Assembly: GCA_027257055.1 (NCBI GenBank)
Contig: JAPVLO010000153.1
Span: 9,920,001 to 9,984,000 of the forward strand
DNA: 64,000 nt
From: Cephalopachus bancanus
Lineage: Eukaryota > Chordata > Mammalia > Primates > Tarsiidae
Reading direction: 5' to 3'
Shown here: positions 12,939-31,107 of the stretch, in pieces
Layout of the letters: each line of letters starts with the position of its first letter
How positions within the stretch are numbered: position 1 is the stretch's first letter
Made by a program: the position numbers and the translations under genes
The notes under the pieces: generated by a model
Told to the model about the DNA's origin: nothing
Databases searched by the model: none
Seen by the model: only the letters and a program-made list of their open reading frames with translations

Positions 12939-13478
12939 TGGAGGGCAGGTCCCTTGTAGTACAGGCTTCCCTCACTAGGTAAGTGTTCTAGAAACCCATC
13001 AGCATCAGTGTACCAGCTAGCATTGTTATGTGAGGCTGCGTTCGGTTTCAGTGAATTTTTTTTATGAGGGGGGGTATATTCTTTCAACACCTTTACCCAT
13101 TTCATGATGGATGATTTACAAGCATACCTGCCCACACTGCACTGAGCATTCAGCAGTTTTGACCAAAAACAGCATGACCCTCCCCATTCACTTGACCTCA
13201 CCCGAGTGACTTTTTTTTTGTTTTCCCGCATGAAAAAAGTCCTCAAAGGGAAACGTTTGGCCCATGTGGAAGAGAAGAAACAAAAAATGGCAGAAATATT
13301 AAAAGGCATCAAGATTGATGAGTTCAAAAACTGTTTGGGGCAGTGGAAAAAGCATCTTGATAGTTGTATTGCATCCAACGGAGAGTATGTTGAAGGTGAC
13401 TGAAGTTTAAAGCATGTAAAAATAAATACACAATTTTTTATAAATAAATTCTGGGGTTTGGGGGGGTCCCCCCTCATA
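12939..13478 (+). mobile_element. Internally deleted mariner (Hsmar2-like), copy 1
   Basis: The element carries the 5' leader (CTTGTAGTACAGGCTTCC), a leader block with CATTTCATGATGGATGATTT, and the C-terminal end of a mariner transposase (KGIKIDEFKNCLGQWKKHLD, then CIASNGEY and EGD before a TGA). It finishes with AAATAAATTCTGGGG and a G/C-run terminus. At ~540 bp it is far shorter than a full ~1.3-kb mariner, so most of the transposase, including the catalytic D,D residues, is missing. It lies downstream of the NPR3 stop codon on the opposite strand and may sit inside the 3' UTR. Confidence 0.85.
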
Positions 13479-16325
13479 TACTTCTTTCCAACACCAGAAA
13501 GCATCAACTCATTTTGACCTGGATCAATGTTTGACTAGATGAGAAAATACTGATAAAGTATCCCTTCTGAAATCTCAACACTCTGGATTTCAAGGTACAA
13601 GTGTATCAAATGAATTAAGAACAAAAGCCCTATTTACTTAACTATATGGTATGTGGCTACTAGTAGAGTACCAATGACAAATTGTCCAAGATGTTGCTTA
13701 GCAGTTAGAAACATAAATCCCAAAATGTAATATTGAGAGGTCTTAACCCAGAGTAACCTTGGGTCAAACACCTATACTTTTAATGGATTTCCCCACTCAA
13801 TGGAGATTTCAAAACTTAACAGAGTTTTGGTAACTCTTATGAACATTTCAAGGAAGAAAGAACAGAAACTGACATGTAAATAAACAATCACTTTTAAGAC
13901 CACTAGAATTGTTTCAAAATTGGCATAGCATCTACATACCAGAAAGCTCTTGATTTATTCTACCATTTTTAAAAGACTACATTCTCACTTATCTTAAAGA
14001 TCTTATCTAAAGATACAATATTTTAAGTTTAGAACTATTCCTTTTTCTGAAGCAGAAATAGAAGGTATTTGCTCTAAAACTGTTATTTTGAATGAGCTGC
14101 TATATACATTCTAAGAAGGTTAGAAGTGTTTATGCCCCAAAACTGCAGCCAGGTAGAGTACTTTCCCCCTGTAATAATCACATAGACTTGAAGATGTAAA
14201 TATTCTTTATAAGCACATGATAATGGAAAATGAATATCTCTAAAATATATAGAAAACATCATTGAAAAATAAAAATGAGAGAGAAATAAGCTCTCCAATT
14301 CAAGTAACTAAGACACAACCTTTCCATTCTGTTTGCACTTTGGGGAGTTCTGAGCTGTCAAAATCCTGGATTTTACAAGCTCTCCTCCTATAGTAGAATT
14401 TCTAAAGTTTGATTCTTGCCTCCTTTTTCCATACTTTTTGAAATTCAGCATTTTTTTCTGTGCATCCAGTGTAGAGAACTACAACACAGTCATTTCAGTT
14501 GGTTGCAAAATTAATTATTTTATCATGCCCTGCTATCTGCCTGCATCCTTTTTTTTTTTTAAGAATAGAAATTTGCCTTACACAGAAATAATCTGTTCAT
14601 TTTTATTCAAGTGGGAGCAGCAGAGGCAGACTCCTCCAGGGAAGGAAGCACGGCCCAGGGTCTAGCATGTGCGGCTTATAGATCCCTTACCTCCACCCTT
14701 ACCTGCATGAACTATGACCTTTGTCACTACCAAGGGATTGTTCAAATTTCCCCGTTTTCCTCCTACATGTGGTCTTTTACAGAACAAAAATAATTTTTAA
14801 GCTATTTTTCAGATGCTCAAAGTGTTATTGACTAAAGACCCTAGTGGCATAATTATAAGACAGTACACGAACCTGACAATTTCCATTCCTTCCTCCTGTC
14901 TACTTTCTCCACAAATTATAAATGAAAGTAGCAACCTGAGTTTAAATCTATGTGTAGAGTACTAGGTGGAAAGTAGATATCCAGTAAATACTTGTTCAGT
15001 TTTGTTCAGATTCATTATATTCACAGCCAACCCACTGTTACATGGTTATTGGTGGTTGACTACAAAGCTCTGTGGAGTTAACTGAAAGGGAACAAAGTAG
15101 ATATTTAGATCCTTTCTTTCAGTCAAAATCAACACTGTGAATTTTGGTGCCTGTATACAACTTTTTGATTTATTATTTCTGTGCTTACTGTCAAGTTCTA
15201 ACTCTCAATAAAGTTGTTCTTGAGGGAAGAAAAAAGGACGCCTCCCTTTATAATATCCTGCTTAATTCTAATAACTTTTCACTCTTGATCTTGAAACTCA
15301 TCACTTGGCCAGAATTGGAAGCAATGTTGCCCCAAAATAACTTGCATTTAAAACATTTAAAATGCAAAACAGTTGAAAATTGATATATTCCTACAGAATT
15401 TGACATCTGAATACATTTCCAGATCTCTGTAATTGAAGCAGCAATTATCATTTGGCTATGACCAAGGGAAAGAGCAAAACAGAAAGAAAAAGAGAAGCAT
15501 CTTTCAGCATTATTGGCTTGTTTGTACACTTTTAAAATATACGAGAAATTTAATCTTCAAAATGAAAAAATAGACACATTTTCTAATACCAAAATATAAG
15601 AATAAAATACTTAAAAATAAAATGTTAGTGTGAAATAAGGCTTTTTTTTACATCAAAAAAGGAAACACATTTTAGACTTGCTTTTCTTCTATAAACTGTC
15701 CTATCTCACTAATATTTACAACTTTCCAAAGTAGCATTTATGAGACACTGAAAGAGACAGGGAGGAAATCCTTTTTCTAGATAGGAAGTCAAACTTGAAT
15801 ACAGACACAGGACAGAGCACATGCCTCAACCACAAATCTGTCCACCAGCTCTAGAGAAAGTATTGCTATATTTCCAAGCTTGAGACTCTTCATTACATTT
15901 GCCTCTTATGGAGTGTTAAATTCTTTCCAAGAATATTCTACTTGTAAAAATGATTTTATTCTAGCTACAAAACAATTTCATTTAAGAAAACCACATTTTA
16001 TATTCTTGAGTGAAATGCCCCCAAAAGTCATCAAGATATAGACATCAAATTTTAAAAACATAAATCTAATCATATGCCCTTGAACATTTAACAGAGTAAC
16101 GCTGTATCATTATATTGTTTATCATGAGATGAGAGGACTGGAGGCAGGTGGTGATTAATAATAGTTCCTGAGCTTCTAAAGAAATTTTAAAATGAAATGA
16201 CTAACTGCTTAAAAGAGTAAATTCTTCAAGAACGTCCCTTCTGTTTCATTGATGTCTTTTATCCCATCTATCTCTTTAAAGAATCTCATGTGCGGGGGGG
16301 GAGAAAGAAAGAAAAAGAGCTTCCT
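13479..16325 (-). other. NPR3: Region directly after the NPR3 stop; proximal 3' UTR, end unknown
   Basis: On the minus strand the 3' UTR of NPR3 must start at 16325. I cannot place the cleavage site. Minus-strand AATAAA hexamers lie at 15169-15174, 14602-14607 and 13954-13959, and further out at 11138-11143 and 10720-10725. The first 2.8 kb is AT-rich, lacks any SINE or LINE that I recognise and has no supported gene, which fits a long untranslated region. A mariner remnant at 12939-13478 follows. Short poly-A and poly-T runs and a G run at 16293-16301 are present. The extent given here is a working limit set by the mariner, not a mapped UTR. Confidence 0.45.
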
Positions 16326-17653
<1,328 letters not shown>

Positions 17654-17741
17654 CTGAAGAAGTAGAAGGCCATTAGCAAACCAGCTCCTAGTAAGGCCCC
17701 CACAACAATTCCTGTCACTGCTGATTCTTCTAGGCCACCTG
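17654..17741 (-). CDS. NPR3: NPR3 exon 7, transmembrane segment
   Basis: The exon has 88 bases with the distal acceptor at 17741, or 85 bases with the proximal acceptor at 17738. It encodes [10 protein letters not shown] and then the hydrophobic stretch [18 protein letters not shown], the single membrane-spanning helix, with small-residue GxxxG-like spacing (GALLGAG). The last two bases, AG, join the first G of exon 8 to make the Arg codon that begins the cytoplasmic tail. The donor is GTGAGG. The acceptor region is a tandem CAAGCAG (NAGNAG). The distal AG gives Ser-Gly-Gly-Leu and the proximal AG gives Cys-Gly-Leu. I recall that human NPR3 has annotated isoforms differing by one residue at this place. 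Confidence 0.97.
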
Positions 17742-21513
<3,772 letters not shown>

Positions 21514-22139
21514 TTAAAATACCTCTCTCTGCCAATAAAAACAAGAAAATGAATTGACAGAATTTTTTAAACAAACTCATGCCACAGAGAATCTCATCAG
21601 ACTCTGAGCATTTTTGTTGGCATTTGGAAAGACATTGTAATTTCATCTGCGTCTGCATTCCTAAATTCTTAACATTTCTTCATTTAAAAATGAAAAGAAA
21701 AAGAAATAAATGATCTTCTTTGGGGAATATGTTTGAAAAAAGATTAAGGCTGATCCTGAAAACAGAATGCCTATTCCAGAGTTTTGCATTAATATATTTT
21801 TAATTGCAGAATGAGAAGTGAAGGTGCGGTATATTCATAAATTTGTCATTGGTTCACGTTATCATTGACATTATGAAAGAAAAATCATTCCAGGCCAGGA
21901 GGGCAGAAGACCTGCTTAATGGATGGTTAGGGTCAATAGCTAAAGACAAGCTATTCTTTATCCCAGTTGAAGTCTTCACTCATTGTTTATCTAAATGTTC
22001 TCTGGATGATTACCAGATACTTAATATGCCCCACAGATTATCCTATTGGATTCCATCTTAGAGCTGCAGCTGAGGCAAAGATGAATCAGACACATTCTCT
22101 GCTCAAAAGAGGGGCGGCCTGCACTGGGGATTTAGCTTG

Positions 22140-22380
22140 TTCACACCAGAATCCAACTGCTTGCATTCAAATTCCAGTTTTTACATTTCCATAGCTTTGT
22201 GACCTTGGACAAGACACTTAGTCCTCTGAACCACATACTCCCCAACTGTCAAATGGGCACAATAGTACCTCCCTACCAAGAGGCTGTGGAGAAGAATAAA
22301 TGAGGTAAAACAAGTAAAGCACTTGCAACCCACATTTAAGAGAAGTTAACTGTTTTCATCTATTGTTATTATTACTATCA
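22140..22380 (+). repeat. MIR SINE
   Basis: Landmarks are GCATTCAAATTCCAG, TGTGACCTTGGACAAGACAC, CAACTGTCAAATGGGCACAA and AATAAATGAGGTAAAACAAG, then a TATTATTACTAT end. Confidence 0.85.
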
Positions 22381-25369
22381 CTATTAGTGTTACTATTTAT
22401 TTTATAATTACTTTTATTACAACTATGCTTGAAGTCCAATAGAGAACACCCAACCATGGCCACACCACTCAGAGGAGAAGCTCACGCTTCAAGCTGGAGA
22501 TTCAGGGATGACTTGGGAAAAGAGCAGGGATTTTACAGGAACACTGGAGGAAGTCTGTGATCTGGACAAGCAGCAATCAAGAAATGATTGTATTCTAGGC
22601 AGAAAGGCTGACCCAGTCATAATCACAAAGACACAGAGGCCCAAAAGGACCAGAGGAATTATGAGGCTTCTGGAGAAACCATCTGTTTGTCTGGAGGAGT
22701 GACATGGAAGGCTGGAATTGGGTGGCCAGAAACCGGAGGGGCTTGGGTGCCCACCCACTTTGGCCAGCAATGGTGGCTTAGAACAGCTAATCAATAAAGC
22801 AAATATGCCCCATTGGCTGATATTAAATATGTCTATATTATAATTTTCATTAACTAAACAAGAGTATTCATTCATCAGCCACATTCTAATTAGCTAAAGC
22901 TGTTTCTTTCCTTTTCAACAGAGTTCAGTATAATTCTTAATTATTGTTTCTATTGATTTGGTTCTCTCTGGAAGTACTAACTCCTCTAGTAAAATGAATG
23001 TCTGGGAAAAAGGATCCCAAGGGAAAGTTCCATCCTCTAGTGTGGTTTGGAGAAGGCAGGTATTTGGGTTTACTGTCCTTTGGGTTGTGGTTTGAAGGCC
23101 CAATGATTTTTCCAGACTTCGGTCTGCTTTGCCGGAAACAGAATTGAGCTACCATTCATTTTGATTTTTTTGTCTTCTTAATATAGACTGGTTACAAAGG
23201 GTACACCTATCTTAAATCTGTGTACCCTTGACCACCTATAAAACTTTCATATGAGAAATACTATTTTTAAAAATTTATATTTATCCAAACATATTAGCTA
23301 TACAAAATCATTTGTCATTCTGTTGAGAGGTGTTTGTGACGGTATGTTCTGCTAAGTGTTTTGCGGAGTATCTTATAGGGATGAGGTGGCCCTTGTAATT
23401 CAAGACCTCATTACACCTTTAAGCTATTACAATCCGGCCAAGAAATAGGGTGATAATCCTCAGAGTGGCCGATTAGCAAAGCGAAACTTCACCTGAGAGT
23501 ATCATATGTAAGGTGAGAGTGGCAGCAGAATTTTCCTGTACATAAGAAATGAGACTTTCCACCCTCATTTTTATTTGCCTGTAGTGGAACACAAGGTCTG
23601 AGCCACAGTCCTGTTTACCTCGTCATTCTGACCTCTCACACAGAGGAAACTCAGCTTCTTCCCAGGCCATTTATTGAAGTTTTAAGAGTTGATCACAGGT
23701 TTCATGGCAATAAAATCCAAATTTGTCAAATTACATCCAGAGTATTTTTCCCTTAACAACTTAATGGTCACTTACAGTGACCATGAAAATTAAAATTGTT
23801 TTTAATTTTAGGAAGGTTAGGATTTCTCTTCACATAGATACCTTAGAGTTCTTTTGGGGTCTACCCTCAAATGGATGGTTGTTTAGCAAATAAAATGGGC
23901 TCTCCAAACAATTCAAGCCCAAAACGTACCTTGGCTTCAATTATCTTTACATTTTGACAAATGGGATTCTAATTTCAGACTGCACTAAATGGTTGATTAT
24001 TTCAGGACTCATTTCATATTGCCCTTGTAGACCTGGCTCTAGAATGGAGACACCAAGATGGCCGATGGAGAAATTGAGCCCATGCCCTGTCTCTAAACAA
24101 AATACATTCCAGCCATCTTGGGCACCTGCCCTTCCCTTAACAACCTCCCTCATTGGTGCCCTCCAGTATCCCCCAACTCTGGCTCCTGTCCCTCTGTCAG
24201 AAGACCAAGAACACATGACCACACCATGTCGTGAGTAATAGCTAAGAATGGGATGTGGCCGACCGAGGCTGTGTCCACACACGCCAGTTTCCCAGTGTAT
24301 TGTGCAAAACTTCTGGGAAATTTGACTCTGTCCTAATATGCCCCCTCGATTATCCTGTTGGATTCCAGTTTTTCAGCTGAAGCAGTTAGAGGTAAAGCAA
24401 AATAATCCTGGAGGCCTACTCGCCCAAGTCCTACAATCTGTCTAAAGTTACAAGGGATGTCACTCTGGTTTTGAGTAAGACATGACATCCACTAAAAACA
24501 CCAGGGAGAAATGAATCCACCAGTTGCCACCACAGCCACTACCCCAACAACTCTAGCTGTTGGGGTATCCCTACTATCCCTACTGTCCTGCCCTTTGTCA
24601 TAACTGAAGACAGGGGTTGCCTTTAAGTCCCACTTTAAAAAAATATGTGCCCAAAATCTAGACTTGGCTGTGCATGTTCCCATCATTGAAAAATGTCACT
24701 AGTTGTATTACAAATAAATATAGGGATACCCCAATGCATTAAAGGGCTCAAAGGAGGAGTTAGCACAGTGCAAAACTGAAAAGGCCCTTGTCAGTCACCT
24801 GCTAGTCCTCCTACTGATAACCGCCTTATTGTACAGGCGAAGAAAGAAAAGCTCAGAGGATGAGGTTACTAGTCAGTGGCGAGGATGCAGTTTTCCTGAC
24901 CCGTGGTCCAGGAATCTTACTCTATGCTCATGATCTTCAAATGATGCTCATCAGCATAGAGTTTATTTTCCATATAGCAGCCATGAGGACTGCTTTTAAA
25001 GACAGAAAGCAGAGTTTTTAAAGTGCATTAGTAGTGCATTTTAAAATACTTCTCTGTTCTTAAGAAAACAACAACTAATATTCACTGTTTTAAAAGTAAA
25101 ATAAAAGTAGAGGGCTCGGCAGGACCTGCTAATCATCTCGAACCACCAGGCTTAACTGTGACAGCTAATGTGTTCTGAGTTCACAAAAGCCAACAACATA
25201 GCCTGAACAAATGAATGCATATCTGGGATTAATACTTCTTTTACAACTGGTCACAGAACTCTTCATAAACTGGTTGCTCTGTTGTGAATGAAGCTTGTAT
25301 TAAACTTAATTTTAAGAAGCACAGAGTTGTATAGTCAGGAGACAAGGCATTTCCTATTTGGTGGGATTT

Positions 25370-25844
<475 letters not shown>

Positions 25845-26461
25845 CTAACAAGAATCATGCCATGGTTTTCCTGGCGTGGCTTAGTGGGGAAAACCCATCC
25901 CCAGTTAAGGAAAGCAAACAAGATATTACAGAAGCCAAGAAAATGGTATCTGTTGGCCAGATCGAGTAAACCAGGTACATCTAACTTTGCTGACAGTCCC
26001 CTCTACACAGGTGCCCTCCTCCTTCACATCTTCCTCTATCTCAAGCCTACAAGAGTCCAAGCTCCCTATTGAGGTTTTCTCCACCTGCAACCAACCCCAT
26101 GACCTCTCCATGCTCTGAATGTGAATGTGTCTAAAGAACAGCAGTGATCCGTTCATTCATATTCAACAATTATTGAATGCCTACTAGAGTGCTAGGGCTG
26201 AGGGTGCAAAGAAGAGTGGACACTGCAATTTCTGCCTGCCTGTCCAGTATTGTGTCCTCTCTTCCATTAGCAGTAATGTCTCAGGCTCTCTTTCCAGTTT
26301 GTGTTTTTAGTGTTTTGAGTGCATCTGACCACTACCTTTCCCCACCCATGCCAAGCTTCAAGGACAGGAATGGAAAACAGGTTTGGACTGTTGTTATATC
26401 CCAGTTGAGTCCTGACTCAGGCAAGATAGCCTTGCCCTCAAGGAACAAAATTTCATAAACA

Positions 26462-26640
26462 TAAACCCTGGCCATGTGAACTTGGGGAAGTCACTTGGTC
26501 TCTTTGAGTTTTGTTTCTTTTATCTATGTATTGACCATAAGACTAGTAGTGGCTTCAAGAGGTGCTTAAGTAGCATAAGATGCTTGGTATTTCAATGCCT
26601 GGCACATATCAAGTTTTTCAACAAGTAGAAGTCAATTCTA
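26462..26640 (+). repeat. MIR SINE fragment
   Basis: It carries GTGAACTTGGGGAAGTCACT and CAATGCCTGGCACATATCAA in the correct order and spacing for MIR. Confidence 0.75.
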
Positions 26641-26715
26641 TCATGACTATGTTGTGGGTTCTAAAGTGTTAGCGTCTATGCTGTACTTCAGATCTGTTCA
26701 TAATGCAGTAATGAC

Positions 26716-27014
26716 TTTTTTTTTTTTTTTTTTTTAGCTAGAGTCTCACTCTGTTGCCCAGGCTGGAGTACAGTGACACGTTCACGGTCACCGCAGCCTC
26801 AACCTGTTGGGCTTAGGCGATCCTTCTGCCTCAGCCTTCCAAGTAGCTGGAACTGTAGACACACGCCACCACACCCAGCTAATTTTTGTGATTTATTGTA
26901 AGACAAGGTCTCACCAAGTTGATCGGGCTGGTCTCAAATCCCCGGGCTCAGGCATTTCTCTCACCTCAGCCTCCTAAAGTGCTGGGATTACAGGCTGAGT
27001 CACCACACCCGGCC
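26716..27014 (-). mobile_element. Alu SINE, full length
   Basis: On the plus strand it starts with a 21-base T run, then GAGTCTCACTCTGTTGCCCA, and ends in TCACCACACCCGGCC, so the Alu is antisense. Both arms are present. The middle linker has the TTTATTGTAAGACAAGGTCT variant typical of most Alus in this window. Confidence 0.95.
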
Positions 27015-27827
27015 AGAATATTTTTTTTTAAGTGGACAGTATTATAGGTTGGGGAAGGGCGGGCTTGACAGCACTGGCAAAAGTTGAACAGAGTTTTGAA
27101 AATGAAGAGTTGTTTTGCAGGGTGGGAGGTTGGGGAAACACTGCAGGTAGAGAGGTATGAGCAAAGGCATAGACTCAGCATTATCTGACAGCCTGATGTA
27201 TTTTAGGAACTGCAAATGTTTTGCGAGGCTGGGAGCAGGAGAGACGAGATCATGTCGAGAGATGGTGCTAGAGAGGTAAGGAGGGTCAGGTCACAGAGAA
27301 CCTGGAGGCCATCCTGAGGAACTTGGACTGTATTCAGCAGGCATTTCATCACTTTAGTTTAGTTTGCCTCTTAGCGTATAGCACCCTTTGGTATAGTCTA
27401 ATACTGCATCTAAACCCATTATAACATTCTCTGGACATGAAATGAGTAAATACAATCTTGAAACACTGAGAAGTTTACAAAGAAACTCTGTATAAAAAGT
27501 GCAAAAAAAATCCAAGCCTTCTTATTTCTGGAAAAAGTGTCAATGATGAAATACCAACAAAGCGGAAGTGAATTGGGTGTCCCACAGATGACCACTGTGA
27601 GGTTCTTGTGCAGGGCACTACCTGCCCTATCGCTAGAAGGAAATCCCGTCAGAAGAGACCCATGATTGATTTTCTGCATCACTGGTTCAAATGTACAAAC
27701 ATTCACAAAAGACACAGCTCAGCATCTGGTTCTACTTGGCCTCGTCCCACTCCCATCATGGGAGTCCTGTTTGTATCACAGAAGCAAATATTTCAGGTTT
27801 ACCAAAGCCTAGTGCTAAGAAGCAGTT

Positions 27828-28020
27828 TAGAATAATGGTTAAAAAGCATTGACCCCCTTTCCAGCTCTGACACTTCCTATGTTTCTGGTTTCCTCATCTG
27901 GAACATGAGGAAAATAACAGTATCTATCTCATGGGAGTGCTGTTAGGTTTAAACAAATTAATGCATGCAAAAGACTTAGAACAGTGTCTGACAGTCAGTT
28001 ATCACTGTTGGCTTTTGTTG
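27828..28020 (+). repeat. MIR SINE
   Basis: It begins near AGAATAATGGTTAAAAAGCA, carries TTTCCTCATCTGGAACATGA and ATGGGAGTGCTGTTAGG, and ends AACAGTGTCTGACAGTCAG. Confidence 0.85.
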
Positions 28021-28269
28021 TTGTGATATCCACAGACAATTACAAACCTCGGGATCCTGCTAAGCTTCTAATTCCTAACAGCAGTATTCAGAAAATGAGT
28101 GACTTGGTTGCTGGTGTCACATATCTCATTGATTCATTTTACACTTGGTGGGAATGATGGCTCCTATTCACTCTTGCTTCCACAATGCCATGCCCTTAAA
28201 TCCACCCAAGCATGAGAAGTGCAACTCAAGCAGGTCACCTAACTAACCCTCTGGGAGAGTTGGAGGATG

Positions 28270-28500
28270 GGAAAGAATGCTGATTCAGAGGGGAGTTCTG
28301 AGTTTGCTGGTTGGACCCCACAGTCCAGTCCTAGCCCTGACCTGTTACTTAATCTCTTTAATCCTCAATTTCCTCCTCTGTTAAGTGGGGGCTTAGTACC
28401 AATTCACCTCACAGAGCGCATCGGGGATTAAATGAACTAGTGCATGTAAAACACCTAAAACAGTCCCAGGGACCATGAAAGCAACTGGCAGACGTAGTCT
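28270..28500 (+). repeat. MIR SINE
   Basis: A second MIR only ~250 bp after the previous one, in the same orientation. Landmarks are CTGACCTGTTACTTAATCTC, TCAATTTCCTCCTCTGTTAA, TTAAATGAACTAGTGCATGT and AAACACCTAAAACAGTCCC. Confidence 0.85.
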
Positions 28501-30701
28501 CTTACCCTTAACTGCCAAGCTTCAGTCTCAGAGTCAGTATTTTCTTAGGCAAGGAAGAATGATGTAGAAATAACATCTACTAGTCAAAGATAATTTTCTG
28601 CTCATTCGGCTACGCCAATTTGATTTTCTAAAGGAAAATGAAATTTTCACTTAGGCCATGAAGTCAACACAGCTTGAGGAAGCATGCATGCTGATGAGTT
28701 TTCACAAATGGACTTTGGCTATGTAATTTCATTCTCAGGCCACAAACAAACCAAAAAAAAAAAAACTTTTTAAAAGGCCTATCTTTTCTTTGATAATTGT
28801 ATAAAAGCCACCCTGCTACAGAGGGAAGTCACAGACTCACAGAGTTGTGGACTATGAAAGATGTCAGGTGTCTTGGAAAGTTCTGATCTAATCCCCCCTT
28901 ACTTTGATGACCCAAAGAGCATCGCCCTCCTTAGTCTTCCTGCATTCTGTACTTGAATGTTGTGTCCTATAAACTCCTTGCTCCTGGGGCACCTAGGACA
29001 GCCCCTGCTTAAATTGTGAGGCACCAGCTGTTAGGTATCAACCATTCTCCTCTTGTCCTCATCCTCCTGTTCCCTTCTCGAAATCCTAACCCAGGGCTAC
29101 CAAGTTGATGTTGATCACCCATAGCCCTGCATAAAATTGGACATGCACTCAGCACCATCCCTGTCTGGCTCTTAGCCTTTCTTCCTTCTTGATATACCCT
29201 CTGAGTTGTCCCCTCTAGCATCCAGGAAGGGAAGAAAGGCTATCTGGAGGAGAACAATAAACCCGAATCACTTCTGTCTTAGCAGGTTTGATAGTAGACA
29301 AGAATAGGCAGGCTCTGAACACACGCCCAGGTCCAAAAACTCATTCTATCTTGATTTGCAAATGGGTCGCAACATTTACCTTCTTTCCTCTCGAAATGAC
29401 TGAGTGTCTCCCTCTCTTGCCAAAATTAGCAGGAGAGTTGCTGACCCCACAGAGGCTCGCTGGCACCCAGCCTGCTGCAGGGAAGGTTTCATAACACCTA
29501 CCTCATTGGACCTCAAGCCAGAAGCAAAACCCTAGAGACTGCCTTTTCTCGAGGAGAACATTCTCACATCCACACATGTTTTTTTAATGGAGGAAAGCCC
29601 ATTAGCACATTAGACACTGAGAATTGAAGTGCAAATTAAGGGACAAAAATGAGAAAAAAATCCCAGAATAAATTGCCTCAAGAACATTTTCTGTTGGACC
29701 TTCAGAATGAAAAGAACAAGGTCATCCAGTATGTCCCCTGCCTCTGCACAAAACAACACTTGAACCTCAAATTCCTGACTGACACAAATCATGCTGTTGT
29801 TACCCATCACGGAAAAGGAGATCCTCCCACTGAGCAACCTGTTCTAGCAGCTAGCATCCTTTCTAGCCAGAAAGTTCTACCATCACTAGCCATAGCTTTA
29901 CTGAAATTCCTAACTATAGCTATTCTCTTGCCAGATGCTGAAACAGCTGAATTAAGAGAACAACCAGCTTACAATTTCCACCAAAATGCACCACTGCTCC
30001 ATATGAAAATGCAGAGGGGTTCTATGCACGGAAGTTGTGAAGTGGGCCCCTGCTGAAGGCCAAGCTCCAGGGTAATCATTATGGGTGCTGTGCTTCAAAT
30101 AAAGACGAGATGAAATGCATCCACCATCTTCCACTCATTCTGGGAAGTCTGCCAAAGCAAAGTAGCATGGCAAGAGGGCATCAGCTCTCCTATCACCTCA
30201 TTTCCATTTTCTTTATTCTGTCCTCTGCAACTAGCCAACAGCAGCGAGGTCAAAGGGAAGAACACCATTTCTGCTGCTGACCTTCCTCTCTGACATCACC
30301 TGCCAGCCTCATCTATTTATTAGTGTTTTTTATCTTGGGGGAAAATTAAATAGAAATCTTATTTTCTATTTATTTTCCATCTGAGCATAGAGTCACTGCT
30401 CATGGCATGGCTCCTCTCTGGGAAAGCCAGCCACATCGCTTTCATTCTCTCTGGGGAGGCGTATTCATATCTAGATGAATTCCTCAATGTTCGTGTTCCA
30501 AACAAGTGAGCAAAGAATGCTGCGGGCTTCAGCTGTTCTGTAAGGTGAGAGTGAGTTAGCTCTTGGTGACGCCTGGATATCTGAGAAAGCCTGTCAAGCT
30601 CACAGATGGAGACTGCTGAAAGAAAGCAACTGAGCTTCAATGCACAGTGAGGCTGCCCTGGGGCGGTCACATGAATTCAGGTGGTTCCATCATCCTTACT
30701 A

Positions 30702-31107
<406 letters not shown>

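Noticed and set aside
12806..13507. Minus-strand open frame of 233 codons, the longest in the window
   Set aside because: It runs antisense through the mariner remnant at 12939-13478. The mariner coding sense is on the plus strand, and the antisense frame has no family resemblance.
29649..30056. Plus-strand open frame of 135 codons
   Set aside because: The translation has no recognisable domain, no codon signature and no splice or promoter context, and lies inside an intron on the opposite strand.
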